Positions 1 to 7,986 of a stretch of 64,000 bases of DNA are shown piece by piece. This DNA comes from Haloarcula marismortui ATCC 43049 (lineage in GTDB: Archaea; Halobacteriota; Halobacteria; Halobacteriales; Haloarculaceae). A program made the translations under genes and the position numbers. Each line of letters begins with the position of its first letter. Positions within the stretch are counted from its first letter, which is position 1. The notes beneath the pieces are model-generated. The model saw only the letters and a list, made by a program, of their open reading frames with translations. It had not been told where the DNA came from and did not search any database. Location: assembly GCF_000011085.1 (NCBI RefSeq), contig NC_006396.1:868001-932000 (forward strand). The letters are read 5' to 3'.

Positions 1-275
1 ACATCTCTCGGAAGTTGTCTCTGGCTTGAGAGCTACATACTGGCATGAAACAGACAGTGTATTCTGCCGATAATCGAGGCTGTATGCGTGAAATATTACA
101 TCATCGCTCTTAGCACAGACACACCTCCGCCCTCAGTTTCCGGTATTTGTATTCCCACGAGTATCACTCAATCAAACATCGACTACCTGATTGCTGTCTA
201 CTGTCTTCCGTTATCCATGGATAAGACGGTATATTCAGGCATAATGTATGTACTCACAGACATACTTATTCAACA
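1..275. other. Intergenic, AT-rich leader
   Basis: No convincing gene. A 63-codon frame starts with GTG at 88 and runs into the histidine kinase start, but it has no recognisable domain and its composition is unlike the neighbouring genes. The stretch probably carries the promoter of the kinase gene. Confidence 0.4.
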
Positions 276-2381
276 TTGATAATAGAAGGAAGTTATAAAC
301 AAGCCCTAAATCAACTCCTTTGTGTGGGATTAGCGCCAGGCATACCGACGTGGATTCTCCTCATCGCTTTCGGTATAAATCTGGGAATTGCTGGCATTGC
401 GATCCGCCGGAGGGGAGTCCGCGGAGCGGTCCCGCTCGCCGCGATAATGGTCTGCGTAGCGGTTTATTCGCTCGGTAACGGCATACTGGCAGCAAGCACG
501 TCTATGTCGACGTACCGGGCCGGTCTCCTTGTCAAATACCTCGGGTTGCTCGGACTCGGGCCAACGCAGTTCTGGTTCGGGCTGACATACAGCGGCCGGG
601 AATCGGTTCTCACTCGCCGACGCTGGGCGCTACTGCTCGCTCCGCCGGTCGTCATTTTGGGGTTTGTCGTGACCGCACAGTCACACGACCTGATGTGGAC
701 CCTCGACGGGTTCGTGCAGGGACCGCCGCTCGCGAATCCAGAGCGCGAGAACGGCCCCATCTTCTGGCTCAATCTCCTGTACCAGTATAGTCTGATAGGG
801 ACGACGTACGTCATCGTCGCGCTCTTCGGACTCAGGCGGAGCGGTCGGTACCGAACACAGGCGACGTTGATGTTGCTTGGCGGCATTATTCCGCTGATTG
901 CGAGCGTGGTGTTCGTCTTCGGCAGCGGTCCGATGGGATCCGCAGACCAGACGGCGTTCGCATTCACTTTTACCGGGATTGTCTTCGCGATCGCGCTCTT
1001 TCGCTTTGACCTCCTTGACCTGATGCCCGTCGCGAGGCACACGCTCGTCGAAGAAATGGCCGACCCCGTCTTCGTCGTCGATAAAGACGAGCGGCTTGTC
1101 GACGTAAACGAGACTGGCGCAGCCCTCCTCGACAATGAAGGGACGGCGCTGGGCCGGTCTGCGACGGAGGTCATGCCGTCCTACGACTCGCTACCAGACG
1201 GCGACGACAGTGCCGACGCCGATGTTGTCATCGAGTCCAACAGCGGGCCCCGGTACTTCGATATCAACTGTTCGACGCTCACCGACCAAACTGGCTCAGT
1301 GATCGGAGAACTGCTCATTTACCGTGACGTGACTGAGCGTCGTATCGCGGAAGAGCGGTTTCAGCGACTCATCGAGCGGTCTTCGGACATGGTAACTATA
1401 CTGGACGAGGTCGGGGAGTTCACGTACGTCAGCCAGCCAGTCGAGAAGATACTCGGATACGAGCCGACCGAGCTGGTCGGCGAGAACGTCATTGAATACA
1501 TCCATCCCGATGATAGACGGGATGTTGCTGAGGATTTGGCCAAGTACGTCGACGATTACGGCTACTCTGGCACGTACGTCGTGCGGTTCCGCGACGCAGC
1601 GGGTGGCTGGCGTTTCATCGAAGCGCGCGCGACAAATCTGCTTGCCGACCCGTTCGTCGAGGGCATCGTCCTCAACTCCCGGGACGTGACCGAGCAACTA
1701 CAGCGAAAGCGGAAACTGGAACGGCAGAACGAACGGCTCGACCAGTTTGCGAGCATCGTTGCGCACGACCTCCGGAACCCGCTGAACGTCGCAAGCGGAC
1801 GTCTCAGTCTGCTTGAGCGCGATGTCGATGCTAGCCACGACGCGTCGATCAACGCGATTCAAGAGCAACTCGAGCGTATGGAATCGATTATCGACGACTC
1901 GCCCACGCTGGCTCGCTCAGGTGAAACGGTCACTGAAACAGACGAGGTTGATCTCGAGATGATTGCCTACGATGCCTGGCAGAGCGTCGAGACTGGCGGG
2001 GCGACCCTCGTCGTCAAAACGACGCTCCAACTCGACGGTGACCGTAATCGGCTCCGGAATCTGTTCGAGAACCTGTTCCGGAACAGCGTCGAACATAACG
2101 AGTCGACCGACCTGACTGTCGAAGTCGGGTCCTTACCCGACGGCGTCGGCTTCTATGTTGAAGACACCGGCACGGGCATCCCCAACCAGGAGCGCGACGC
2201 CGTGTTCGAACAGGGATATACGACGAACACGGAGGGGACAGGGTTCGGCCTCGCTATCGTTAAAGACATCGTGCAGGCCCATGGCTGGGAAATCTCGGTC
2301 ACTGAGGCCGAGAGCGGCGGAGCCAGGTTCGTGGTCGAGTGCCACGAGTCACCGATGGTGAACCAACCTGGCACCACATGA
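276..2381 (+). CDS. 7TM-PAS-PAS sensor histidine kinase
   Basis: Predicted membrane-bound sensor kinase of 701 residues. About seven hydrophobic segments (residues 20-245) match the N-terminal 7TM domain common in haloarchaeal kinases. A degenerate PAS follows at about 250-350 and a clear PAS/PAC at about 358-480. The HisKA H-box is at FASIVAHDLRNPLN, with phospho-acceptor His497. The HATPase domain shows the N-box (NLFRNSVEHN), the G1 box (DTGTGIP) and the G2 box (GTGFGLAIV). The frame opens at TTG 276. A GTG at 324, just before the first membrane segment, is an equally good start. No response regulator lies nearby, so it is an orphan kinase here and its signal is unknown. The family call is firm; the start is not. 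Confidence 0.88.
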   Translation: MIIEGSYKQALNQLLCVGLAPGIPTWILLIAFGINLGIAGIAIRRRGVRGAVPLAAIMVCVAVYSLGNGILAASTSMSTYRAGLLVKYLGLLGLGPTQFWFGLTYSGRESVLTRRRWALLLAPPVVILGFVVTAQSHDLMWTLDGFVQGPPLANPERENGPIFWLNLLYQYSLIGTTYVIVALFGLRRSGRYRTQATLMLLGGIIPLIASVVFVFGSGPMGSADQTAFAFTFTGIVFAIALFRFDLLDLMPVARHTLVEEMADPVFVVDKDERLVDVNETGAALLDNEGTALGRSATEVMPSYDSLPDGDDSADADVVIESNSGPRYFDINCSTLTDQTGSVIGELLIYRDVTERRIAEERFQRLIERSSDMVTILDEVGEFTYVSQPVEKILGYEPTELVGENVIEYIHPDDRRDVAEDLAKYVDDYGYSGTYVVRFRDAAGGWRFIEARATNLLADPFVEGIVLNSRDVTEQLQRKRKLERQNERLDQFASIVAHDLRNPLNVASGRLSLLERDVDASHDASINAIQEQLERMESIIDDSPTLARSGETVTETDEVDLEMIAYDAWQSVETGGATLVVKTTLQLDGDRNRLRNLFENLFRNSVEHNESTDLTVEVGSLPDGVGFYVEDTGTGIPNQERDAVFEQGYTTNTEGTGFGLAIVKDIVQAHGWEISVTEAESGGARFVVECHESPMVNQPGTT

Positions 2382-2540
2382 CGCTGAACGACTCCGTCGA
2401 CTGGGCTACAGGCGTACAAGGTGTTGTATGTCTCCAGCGACGAATGTCGTCATCGTAGCGTTATCCGCTCCCGTCACCGAAGACGGACTTATCACTGCCG
2501 ACGATACGACGGCCTCAGCACAAGCCGCGGTGCAACATCC

Positions 2541-2816
2541 TCAGAGGTCGACGTACTGGTCTTCCCACTCGCGGCGGGCGTCTATCTCACGACGCCCGCG
2601 ACGCGTGAGCGTATAGAAGTTAGTCCGGCGGTCGCGCTGGCCCTTTTCGACCAGCCCCTTGTCGACAAGCGTGTCGAGGTTCGGATACAGGCGACCGTGA
2701 TGGATCTCCTTCTCGTAGTACGCTTCGAGTTCCTCCTTGATAGCTAAGCCGTGGGGTTCCTCCCTGCCAGCGATCACGTAGAGAAGGTCACGCTGGAATC
2801 CTGTCAAATCGTGCAT
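2541..2816 (-). CDS. PadR family transcriptional regulator
   Basis: A 91-residue winged-helix DNA-binding protein. The sequence has the PadR core: an N-terminal helix (DLTGFQRDLLYVIAG), the helix-turn-helix around GLAIKEELEAYY, and the wing motif GRLYPNLDTLVDKGLVEKG followed by a YTLTRRGR strand. The length fits the minimal haloarchaeal PadR form without a long C-terminal dimerisation helix. An AT-rich TATA-like stretch at about 2851-2862, read on the minus strand, lies some 38 bases before the ATG. It is convergent with the kinase gene and has no obvious operon partner. PadR proteins usually repress neighbouring genes or themselves; no target can be named here. Confidence 0.85.
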   Translation of the reverse strand: MHDLTGFQRDLLYVIAGREEPHGLAIKEELEAYYEKEIHHGRLYPNLDTLVDKGLVEKGQRDRRTNFYTLTRRGRREIDARREWEDQYVDL

Positions 2817-3001
2817 CGATTCTCCTATGTAATGATTTAGTATCTATACTGTTAAATATATCGGCCCAGAGAACTTGAGGTGGTTTCAGTAGTTTCGGGT
2901 ATCGAATTTTCTGTATTTAGGCCCTCAGTCATCGTTTTGTCCATACGGTAAATACAGTCAGTATATCATCATTCTCCGGAAACTGATGGCAACAGTATTA
3001 T

Positions 3002-3473
3002 TTGTCAGCCCAGGAGAGAGATGATAGAACGGTCCTGTGTGAAAGCAAGGCTGTAGTTGGCCCCACCGTCATCGCGGCAGAACGCAGAGCGATAGCTGAC
3101 TCTCTGGAAGACCGGGTTGCGACCACGCTCAACGTGGAGGGGAGAAGGCCACGTTCACGCCGACAGTACAGGTCGCGTCTGAATTGAAAGTAGAGCGCGG
3201 TGGTCCAAGGGCGGCAATGGGAAACTCACTAATGAGGTCAAACTGGAATGGCTTGGGAGCGCGACAGAGGCAGACCTGTTCAGCAAGTCCATCACATCGT
3301 CCAGTAGTCACTTTCTGGACGTACAGAAATCACTCGTGTCAGGTTGTTTGCAGCGAAGTAAGTGGAAAGCGGTCGCGAAAAACGCGACCGCTTGCCGCCC
3401 TGAATTGGTCCCCGCTGACGCTTCGGCCCTCCAAGCGAAGCGTCACTTGGTCGAATGGGGCAGAATAACTTAA
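3002..3473 (+). pseudogene. Possible frameshifted gene remnant, unknown
   Basis: Three consecutive frames look coding when stitched together: one through VATTLNVEG (to about 3142), the next through EKATFTPTVQVASELKVERGG (3143 to about 3205), and a third through LTNEVKLEWLGSATEADLF to a TAA at 3471. None is long alone, and no family is recognised. The pattern suits a gene broken by two frameshifts. Two inverted repeats lie in the last part. The rest of 2817-3538 holds nothing else supportable. This is inference from reading-frame texture only. Confidence 0.3.
3368..3445. repeat. Two adjacent perfect hairpins
   Basis: Arms of 10 bases (AGCGGTCGCG and its complement) lie at 3368-3377 and 3383-3392 around a five-A loop. 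A second pair (TGACGCTTCG and complement) lies at 3416-3425 and 3436-3445 around a 10-base loop. Both arm pairs match perfectly. They could be a structured RNA, a terminator-like element or the remains of a mobile element; no known motif is recognised. Confidence 0.55.
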
Positions 3474-3538
3474 AAGTACCGGCCCCGTCCAGCAGATGTT
3501 AGTTATCGAATTAGAATCGAATGTAAGCTGTAACTAAC

Positions 3539-3685
3539 CTAGATGTGTTCTTCCTCAAGTACCCATCCAAGTGCCCGCTTGTAGTGGGTAAACATCATTC
3601 GGACCCGCTCGTGGTCCATCTCCTCGTCGTCTAACTGTTCAGCAAGGAACTCGTACTGCTCACGGATCTCGTCTTCCGAGCGCAT
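3539..3685 (-). CDS. Small acidic hypothetical protein (48 aa)
   Basis: A short, highly charged protein starting MRSEDEIREQYEFL from an ATG at 3685. A longer frame extends upstream, but its extra residues are Arg/Cys-rich and unlike a haloarchaeal protein, so the internal ATG is preferred. The sequence is amphipathic and helical (EEMDHERVRMMFTHYKRALGWVL) and ends EEEHI. No domain is recognised. It is divergent from the zinc-ribbon gene at 3745, and the two probably share the intergenic promoter region. The acidic composition is typical of real haloarchaeal genes. Confidence 0.6.
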   Translation of the reverse strand: MRSEDEIREQYEFLAEQLDDEEMDHERVRMMFTHYKRALGWVLEEEHI

Positions 3686-3744
3686 ACGTTGGTGTAGACA
3701 GCCCTCACGGAACAATCTTGAGGGCTGCCCTCTCAGCATCAGGT

Positions 3745-4464
3745 ATGAAAGTCCGCGGGGAGCGCGAGTGTCAGGACTGTGGCACGCGGTGGCGGTACTA
3801 CGAGACGGGAAGCATTGCCTGTCCGGACTGTGGCAGCATCCACAGTGTCGGCATCGACGAGCACACCGAACACACCGACGCACCGGCCACGCTCGACCTG
3901 ACGCCGGTGCGGAGCCGAATCGATGCGGATACGACCCGAGAAGTCGCCGACGCGGCAGCGGAGCGCTGCCGGGAGTACACGCGCAAGCGAGGGTTCATCG
4001 ACGCGGGCGAGCTCCGCCCGCTCGACCCGACGTTCGTCGCCGCGGTCGAACTCCAGCACGTCGGCGCACACCTCGCCCGGGAGTTACGCAGCGGCGACCC
4101 GGCAGAGCGGTACTTTTATGAACTGCTCGGCGGGGCTGATGACGGCGACCGTCCGGCCGTCGACGAGGTCCCGTCGGCCCTTCGCGTGCCGTACGGGCTG
4201 GCGATGTCGGCCGCTGTCGACAGCTATCAGCGCGACGTGCGGACGTATCTGGACGCCAATTCGGAACCGACCGCACGACAGCTCTCCGGTCGGATTCGCG
4301 ACCATCGAAAGCGGGTCGAGGCGCTGGACGGCGATGTCGACCCCGCGGACGCGAACCGCCTCGTCCATGCAGCGCGGGACCTGGGGTCGTACATCACCGG
4401 CGACGAGAGCGCCTTCGTCAGAGCTGAAAACTGGCTCACCGGAATCGAGGACGACACGGTGTAA
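3745..4464 (+). CDS. Zinc-ribbon hypothetical protein
   Basis: Protein of 239 residues starting at ATG 3745 (MKVRGERECQDCG); the frame is open further upstream, but that part overlaps the divergent promoter region. Residues 9-30 form a two-knuckle zinc ribbon (CQDCGTRW...CPDCGS), as in TFIIB-type or rubredoxin-like ribbons. The rest is acidic and mostly helical, with no recognised domain. A generic nucleic-acid or protein-interaction role is plausible but unproven. It converges with the Nudix gene, which ends 3 bases away on the other strand. Confidence 0.75.
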   Translation: MKVRGERECQDCGTRWRYYETGSIACPDCGSIHSVGIDEHTEHTDAPATLDLTPVRSRIDADTTREVADAAAERCREYTRKRGFIDAGELRPLDPTFVAAVELQHVGAHLARELRSGDPAERYFYELLGGADDGDRPAVDEVPSALRVPYGLAMSAAVDSYQRDVRTYLDANSEPTARQLSGRIRDHRKRVEALDGDVDPADANRLVHAARDLGSYITGDESAFVRAENWLTGIEDDTV

Positions 4465-4467
4465 CCG

Positions 4468-4950
4468 TCACCGGAGTCGCCGTACAAGCGACTCGTCCAG
4501 ACAGTTTTCGGGAACCGAGTCCCGCCACGTGACGGTCTCTATCGATTCGCCGTCGAGGCCGGGGTCCGACGCGAGCGCCGTTGCATCTGCCGTCCCGCGA
4601 TAGGTCCCGAAGAAGAACGTCGCCTTGCGGTCGCCGTCGGTTACTGTGACCTCGGTGACGGCAGCCAGTTCGTCGACAGCGATACGCACACCGGTCTCCT
4701 CGCGGACCTCGCGGCACACTGCCTCCTGACGCGTCTCGCCGGTTTCGACGCCGCCGCCCGGGAGCTTCCAGATGTCGTCCTCGTAGACGAACAGCAGGCG
4801 GTCCGCCGGGTCGGTGACGAGCGCGCCGACCGCCCAGCGAAGGCCGCGGTCAGCACGGGCGCGGACGCCGTCTACGCCCGCCGTGTCAGTCTCTCTGGTT
4901 ACTCGGCGGGTGTGCACGTCGCGGTCCGCAAAATCCGCAAGCGTCGGCAT
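4468..4950 (-). CDS. Nudix hydrolase
   Basis: A 160-residue protein with a complete Nudix box at residues 65-88 (GGGVETGETRQEAV, then CREVREETGV), matching GX5EX7REUXEEXGU. It would hydrolyse a nucleoside diphosphate linked to another group; the substrate cannot be read from sequence. Its ATG directly abuts the stop codon of folD on the same strand (TGA then ATG), so the two are almost certainly co-transcribed and perhaps translationally coupled. The N-terminal 35 residues are an extension outside the Nudix fold. Confidence 0.88.
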   Translation of the reverse strand: MPTLADFADRDVHTRRVTRETDTAGVDGVRARADRGLRWAVGALVTDPADRLLFVYEDDIWKLPGGGVETGETRQEAVCREVREETGVRIAVDELAAVTEVTVTDGDRKATFFFGTYRGTADATALASDPGLDGESIETVTWRDSVPENCLDESLVRRLR

Positions 4951-5844
4951 TCAGGGGAGGTCGACGTCGATATCGTGTTGCAGGCCCGTCGCTTTGACCG
5001 TGTTGTACAGCAACATCGCGCGAGTCATCGGACCGACGCCGCCGGGGACCGGCGTGATTGCGCCAGCGACCTCCTTTGCGCTCTCGTACTCCACGTCACC
5101 GACGAGTTCGTACCCCTTCTCCGTGTCTGCGTCGACGCGGTTGATACCCACGTCGATGACCGTCGCGCCCTCCTGTATCATCTTGCCGTCGATCATCTCC
5201 GGGACGCCGGCCGCAGCGACGAGGATGTCGGCGTTGCGCGTCCGTTCGGCGAGGTTCTCGGTGCGGGAGTGACACACCGTCGTCGTCGCATTACCACCGG
5301 GTGCCTTCTGGATGAGCAGGTTCGCCATCGGCTTGCCGACGATGTCCGAGCGGCCGACGACGACGGCGTCTTTGCCTTCGGTGTCAACGCCCGCGCTCTC
5401 GATGAGCTTCTGGATACCGTGTGGCGTACAGGGCTTGTAGCGTGCGTCACCGGCTACGAGCCGACCGACGTTTTCCGGATGGAAGCCGTCGACGTCTTTC
5501 ATCGGGTCGATGGCGCGCAGGACCGACCTGTCCTCGACGTGGTCGGGGACCGGCATCTGGACCAGAATACCGTTGACATCCTCGTCGGCGTTGAGGTCCT
5601 CGATGGTGTCGTACAGTTCGGCGGCGTCCGCGTCGGAGTCAATGTCGATGTCGATGGCCTCGATACCGACCTCCTCGCAGTCGTCCTGTTTCATCGAGAC
5701 GTACGTCTCGCTGGCCGGGTCCTCGGACATCAGCACCGTCGCCAGCGACGGGCGGTGGCCGGCATCGGCGAGGCGGTCGATGGACGCAACAAGGTCGTCC
5801 CGAATCGACTGTGCGACGGCGTTGCCGTCGATAATCTCTGTCAT
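4951..5844 (-). CDS. folD: FolD: methylene-THF dehydrogenase/cyclohydrolase
   Basis: Bifunctional enzyme interconverting 5,10-methylene- and 10-formyl-tetrahydrofolate. Start chosen at ATG 5844 (MTEIIDGNAVAQ), three codons inside the open frame. The 297-residue length is normal. Catalytic Tyr48 and Lys52 are in the TYVSMKQDDCEEVG motif. The VQMPVPDHV segment, the NAD(P)-binding VVGRSDIVGKPMANLL and the C-terminal TPVPGGVGPMTRAML are all present. It lies immediately upstream of the Nudix gene and in the same direction as the serine hydroxymethyltransferase gene two genes away, so the neighbourhood is a one-carbon cluster. Confidence 0.96.
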   Translation of the reverse strand: MTEIIDGNAVAQSIRDDLVASIDRLADAGHRPSLATVLMSEDPASETYVSMKQDDCEEVGIEAIDIDIDSDADAAELYDTIEDLNADEDVNGILVQMPVPDHVEDRSVLRAIDPMKDVDGFHPENVGRLVAGDARYKPCTPHGIQKLIESAGVDTEGKDAVVVGRSDIVGKPMANLLIQKAPGGNATTTVCHSRTENLAERTRNADILVAAAGVPEMIDGKMIQEGATVIDVGINRVDADTEKGYELVGDVEYESAKEVAGAITPVPGGVGPMTRAMLLYNTVKATGLQHDIDVDLP

Positions 5845-5919
5845 TAGGTACAACGGCGGCGCGGGGCGGTATGAACGTCCCGGATTTCAGTCAGCCGCGA
5901 CAGGCTAGCACGCTCCCAC

Positions 5920-6510
5920 TCAGGGACAGTCCGACTCGGCAACCGACTTGCGCTCGGCTCCCTGCTGGATAGCCCGCGTCGCGCCGCTCGGGACAGCCAC
6001 CGTCATCGCCTGCCCACCGTACTCGTGGGTCTGGTCGTGCCCCCGGACCACGACACAGCCCACGTCACTGGGAATCGTAATCGTCGCCGACCGGGTGAAC
6101 GGGGCCGTCGAGTGAGCGTGCAAGAGGTCCCGGCGGCCGAGTCTGTCGCCCGTCACGGTTTCGACCTGCCACCAGTTCGCGTAGCCGTCCTCGCCGTCGT
6201 CGTCATGATAGAGTGTGACGTCGAAGCGGTAGTCGCCGCCGTCCTCGTCACTGACCTCAACGCCGACGACGTTGGCCTCCCGCAGGTCGAGTTCCTCGCC
6301 ATCGGTCGTCTGGCCGGGAGTGGCCCGCTCAGTTGTCACAGTAGCAGTGTCCGTTTCTGACACCGTGGCCGCCGCAGTCGCCTCGCTCCCGCTGCCATCG
6401 CTCTGTCCGGTTTCCGCCCCGGACTCGACATCAAACTGTGTACAGCCGGCAAGTATCGACAGGGACGCGCCCAGTGCAGAGAGTAGCCGGCGCCGAGTTG
6501 TGCGGAGCAT
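5920..6510 (-). CDS. Tat-exported lipoprotein, unknown function
   Basis: A 196-residue protein with a Tat-type signal (TTRRRLLSALGAS) followed by a lipobox (SILAGC, lipidated Cys about residue 23). A Ser/Thr/Glu-rich linker follows, then a globular part with many Tyr/Asp residues (VGVEVSDEDGGDYRFDV). Twin-arginine plus lipobox is the usual route for haloarchaeal lipoproteins, so it should be anchored on the outer face of the membrane. It lies between folD and glyA on the same strand, but nothing links it to one-carbon metabolism. Function not recognised. Confidence 0.82.
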   Translation of the reverse strand: MLRTTRRRLLSALGASLSILAGCTQFDVESGAETGQSDGSGSEATAAATVSETDTATVTTERATPGQTTDGEELDLREANVVGVEVSDEDGGDYRFDVTLYHDDDGEDGYANWWQVETVTGDRLGRRDLLHAHSTAPFTRSATITIPSDVGCVVVRGHDQTHEYGGQAMTVAVPSGATRAIQQGAERKSVAESDCP

Positions 6511-6585
6511 ACCGGACGTGTCGGCTGGAAATGGTAAAAAGTGAGTTGCGAAGTGTGCGGATAGCAGAACCGCAGGCTTCCGGCG

Positions 6586-7833
6586 TTATTCGTACAGCGT
6601 GTACTCGTCGGTCATCTCGTCCACGCGGTCGCTGACTTCCGCGACGACATCGTCGTCGTGGGGAGCGTCGACGACCTTGTAGATGAGGTCCGCGACCTCG
6701 CGGCAGGCGTCCTCGTCGAAGCCACGCGTGGTGAGCGCGGGCGTGCCGGCGCGGATGCCCGAGGGGTTGAACGCCGAGCGGGTCTCGCCGGGAACCGTGT
6801 TGGCGTTGAGGACGATACCAGCTTCCTCCAGCGCTTCCTCAACTTCCTTGCCGGTGGTGTCAGGATGGGACGGCCGGAGGTCAATGAGCACGAGGTGGTT
6901 GTCCGTGCCGCCGGAGACCAGCGAGAGGCCGTGCTCTTTGAATTGTTCGCCGAGCGCAATGGCGTTGTCGACAGTCTGCTGGGCGTATTGCTCGAACTCG
7001 GGAGCAAGCGCCTCACCGAAGCCGACAGCCTTGCCGGCGACGTTGTGCATCAGCGGGCCGCCCTGCGAGCCGGGGAAGACGGCAGCGTCGATGTCGTCGG
7101 CGTACTCCTCGTCGCACATGATGATGCCACCGCGGCCGGCGCGGATGGTCTTGTGCGTCGACCCGGTGACGAAGTCGGCGACGCCGACCGGCGACTCGTG
7201 GACGCCGGCAGCAACGAGACCAGTGATGTGAGCGATGTCCGCAAGGTGGTAAGCGTCGACCGCATCGGCGGCTTCCTGAATCCGCTCGAAGTCGACCTCT
7301 CGGGGGTACGCCGAGTAGCCCGAAACGATGATATCCGGTTCGAACTCCTCTGCGTGGTCGTGGAGCCCCTCGTAGTCGACGTAGCCGGTTTCCTCGTCGA
7401 CCTTGTACTGTTCGACTTCGTACACCTGCCCGGCGAAGTTCGCCGGGTGGCCGTGCGAGAGGTGGCCGCCGTGGGTCAGGTCAAGCGAGAGGATCTTGTC
7501 GCCGGGTTCGAGGACGCCGAGATAGACGCCCATGTTGGCCTGTGAACCGGAGTGTGGCTGGACGTTGACGTGGTCCGCGCCCCATAGCTCTTTCGCGCGG
7601 TCGATAGCGAGTTCCTCGACGTCGTCGGCGTACTCGCAGCCGCCGTAGTAGCGTTCGCCGGGATAGCCCTCGGCGTACTTGTTCGTCAGTTCGGAGCTCT
7701 GTGCCTCCATCACAGCCTCGCTGACGTGGTTCTCACTGGCAATCATCGCCAGTGTGTCGTTCTGCCGGCCTCGTTCACCCTCAAGGGCGTCTGCAACTGC
7801 CGGGTCCGCTTCCCGTACGGTTTCGTAGCTCAT
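6586..7833 (-). CDS. glyA: Serine hydroxymethyltransferase
   Basis: PLP enzyme converting serine and tetrahydrofolate to glycine and methylene-tetrahydrofolate. At 415 residues it is full length. The PLP lysine is Lys228 in GSTHKTIRAGRGG. NVQPHSGSQANMGVY, the LTHGGHLSHG segment and LADIAHITGLVAAG are all typical. Methylene-tetrahydrofolate is the FolD substrate, and folD lies one gene downstream on the same strand. The promoter region is shared with the divergent CHAT gene; an AT-rich stretch about 26 bases before the ATG suggests a short or absent leader. Confidence 0.97.
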   Translation of the reverse strand: MSYETVREADPAVADALEGERGRQNDTLAMIASENHVSEAVMEAQSSELTNKYAEGYPGERYYGGCEYADDVEELAIDRAKELWGADHVNVQPHSGSQANMGVYLGVLEPGDKILSLDLTHGGHLSHGHPANFAGQVYEVEQYKVDEETGYVDYEGLHDHAEEFEPDIIVSGYSAYPREVDFERIQEAADAVDAYHLADIAHITGLVAAGVHESPVGVADFVTGSTHKTIRAGRGGIIMCDEEYADDIDAAVFPGSQGGPLMHNVAGKAVGFGEALAPEFEQYAQQTVDNAIALGEQFKEHGLSLVSGGTDNHLVLIDLRPSHPDTTGKEVEEALEEAGIVLNANTVPGETRSAFNPSGIRAGTPALTTRGFDEDACREVADLIYKVVDAPHDDDVVAEVSDRVDEMTDEYTLYE

Positions 7834-7950
7834 GTATCCGATTCAGGACCGATACGACAATAATCTACCCTTTGACCCACGCGCGTGTAATGTTATCAAT
7901 ACTTGTTCGGTTCCGGGGTGTGGTGGGCGGTGACGACGTGCTGACAACCG

Positions 7951-7960
7951 TACGTATATA
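7951..7960 (+). promoter_or_regulatory. TATA box of the CHAT gene
   Basis: TACGTATATA lies about 27-36 bases before the ATG at 7987, the spacing expected for a leaderless haloarchaeal transcript. No Shine-Dalgarno-like motif precedes the start. Confidence 0.5.
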
Positions 7961-7986
7961 TCAGATGACGTTCCACATATGCACAC

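Noticed and set aside
88..279. 63-codon frame at the left edge
   Set aside because: GTG start, no acidic bias or motif; it runs into the kinase start.
4912..5847. 311-codon open frame opposite folD
   Set aside because: Composition is the complement of a well-supported gene; no motif. Long antisense frames are common in GC-rich haloarchaeal genes.
6658..7545. 295-codon frame opposite glyA
   Set aside because: Mirror of the serine hydroxymethyltransferase gene, with no domain of its own.
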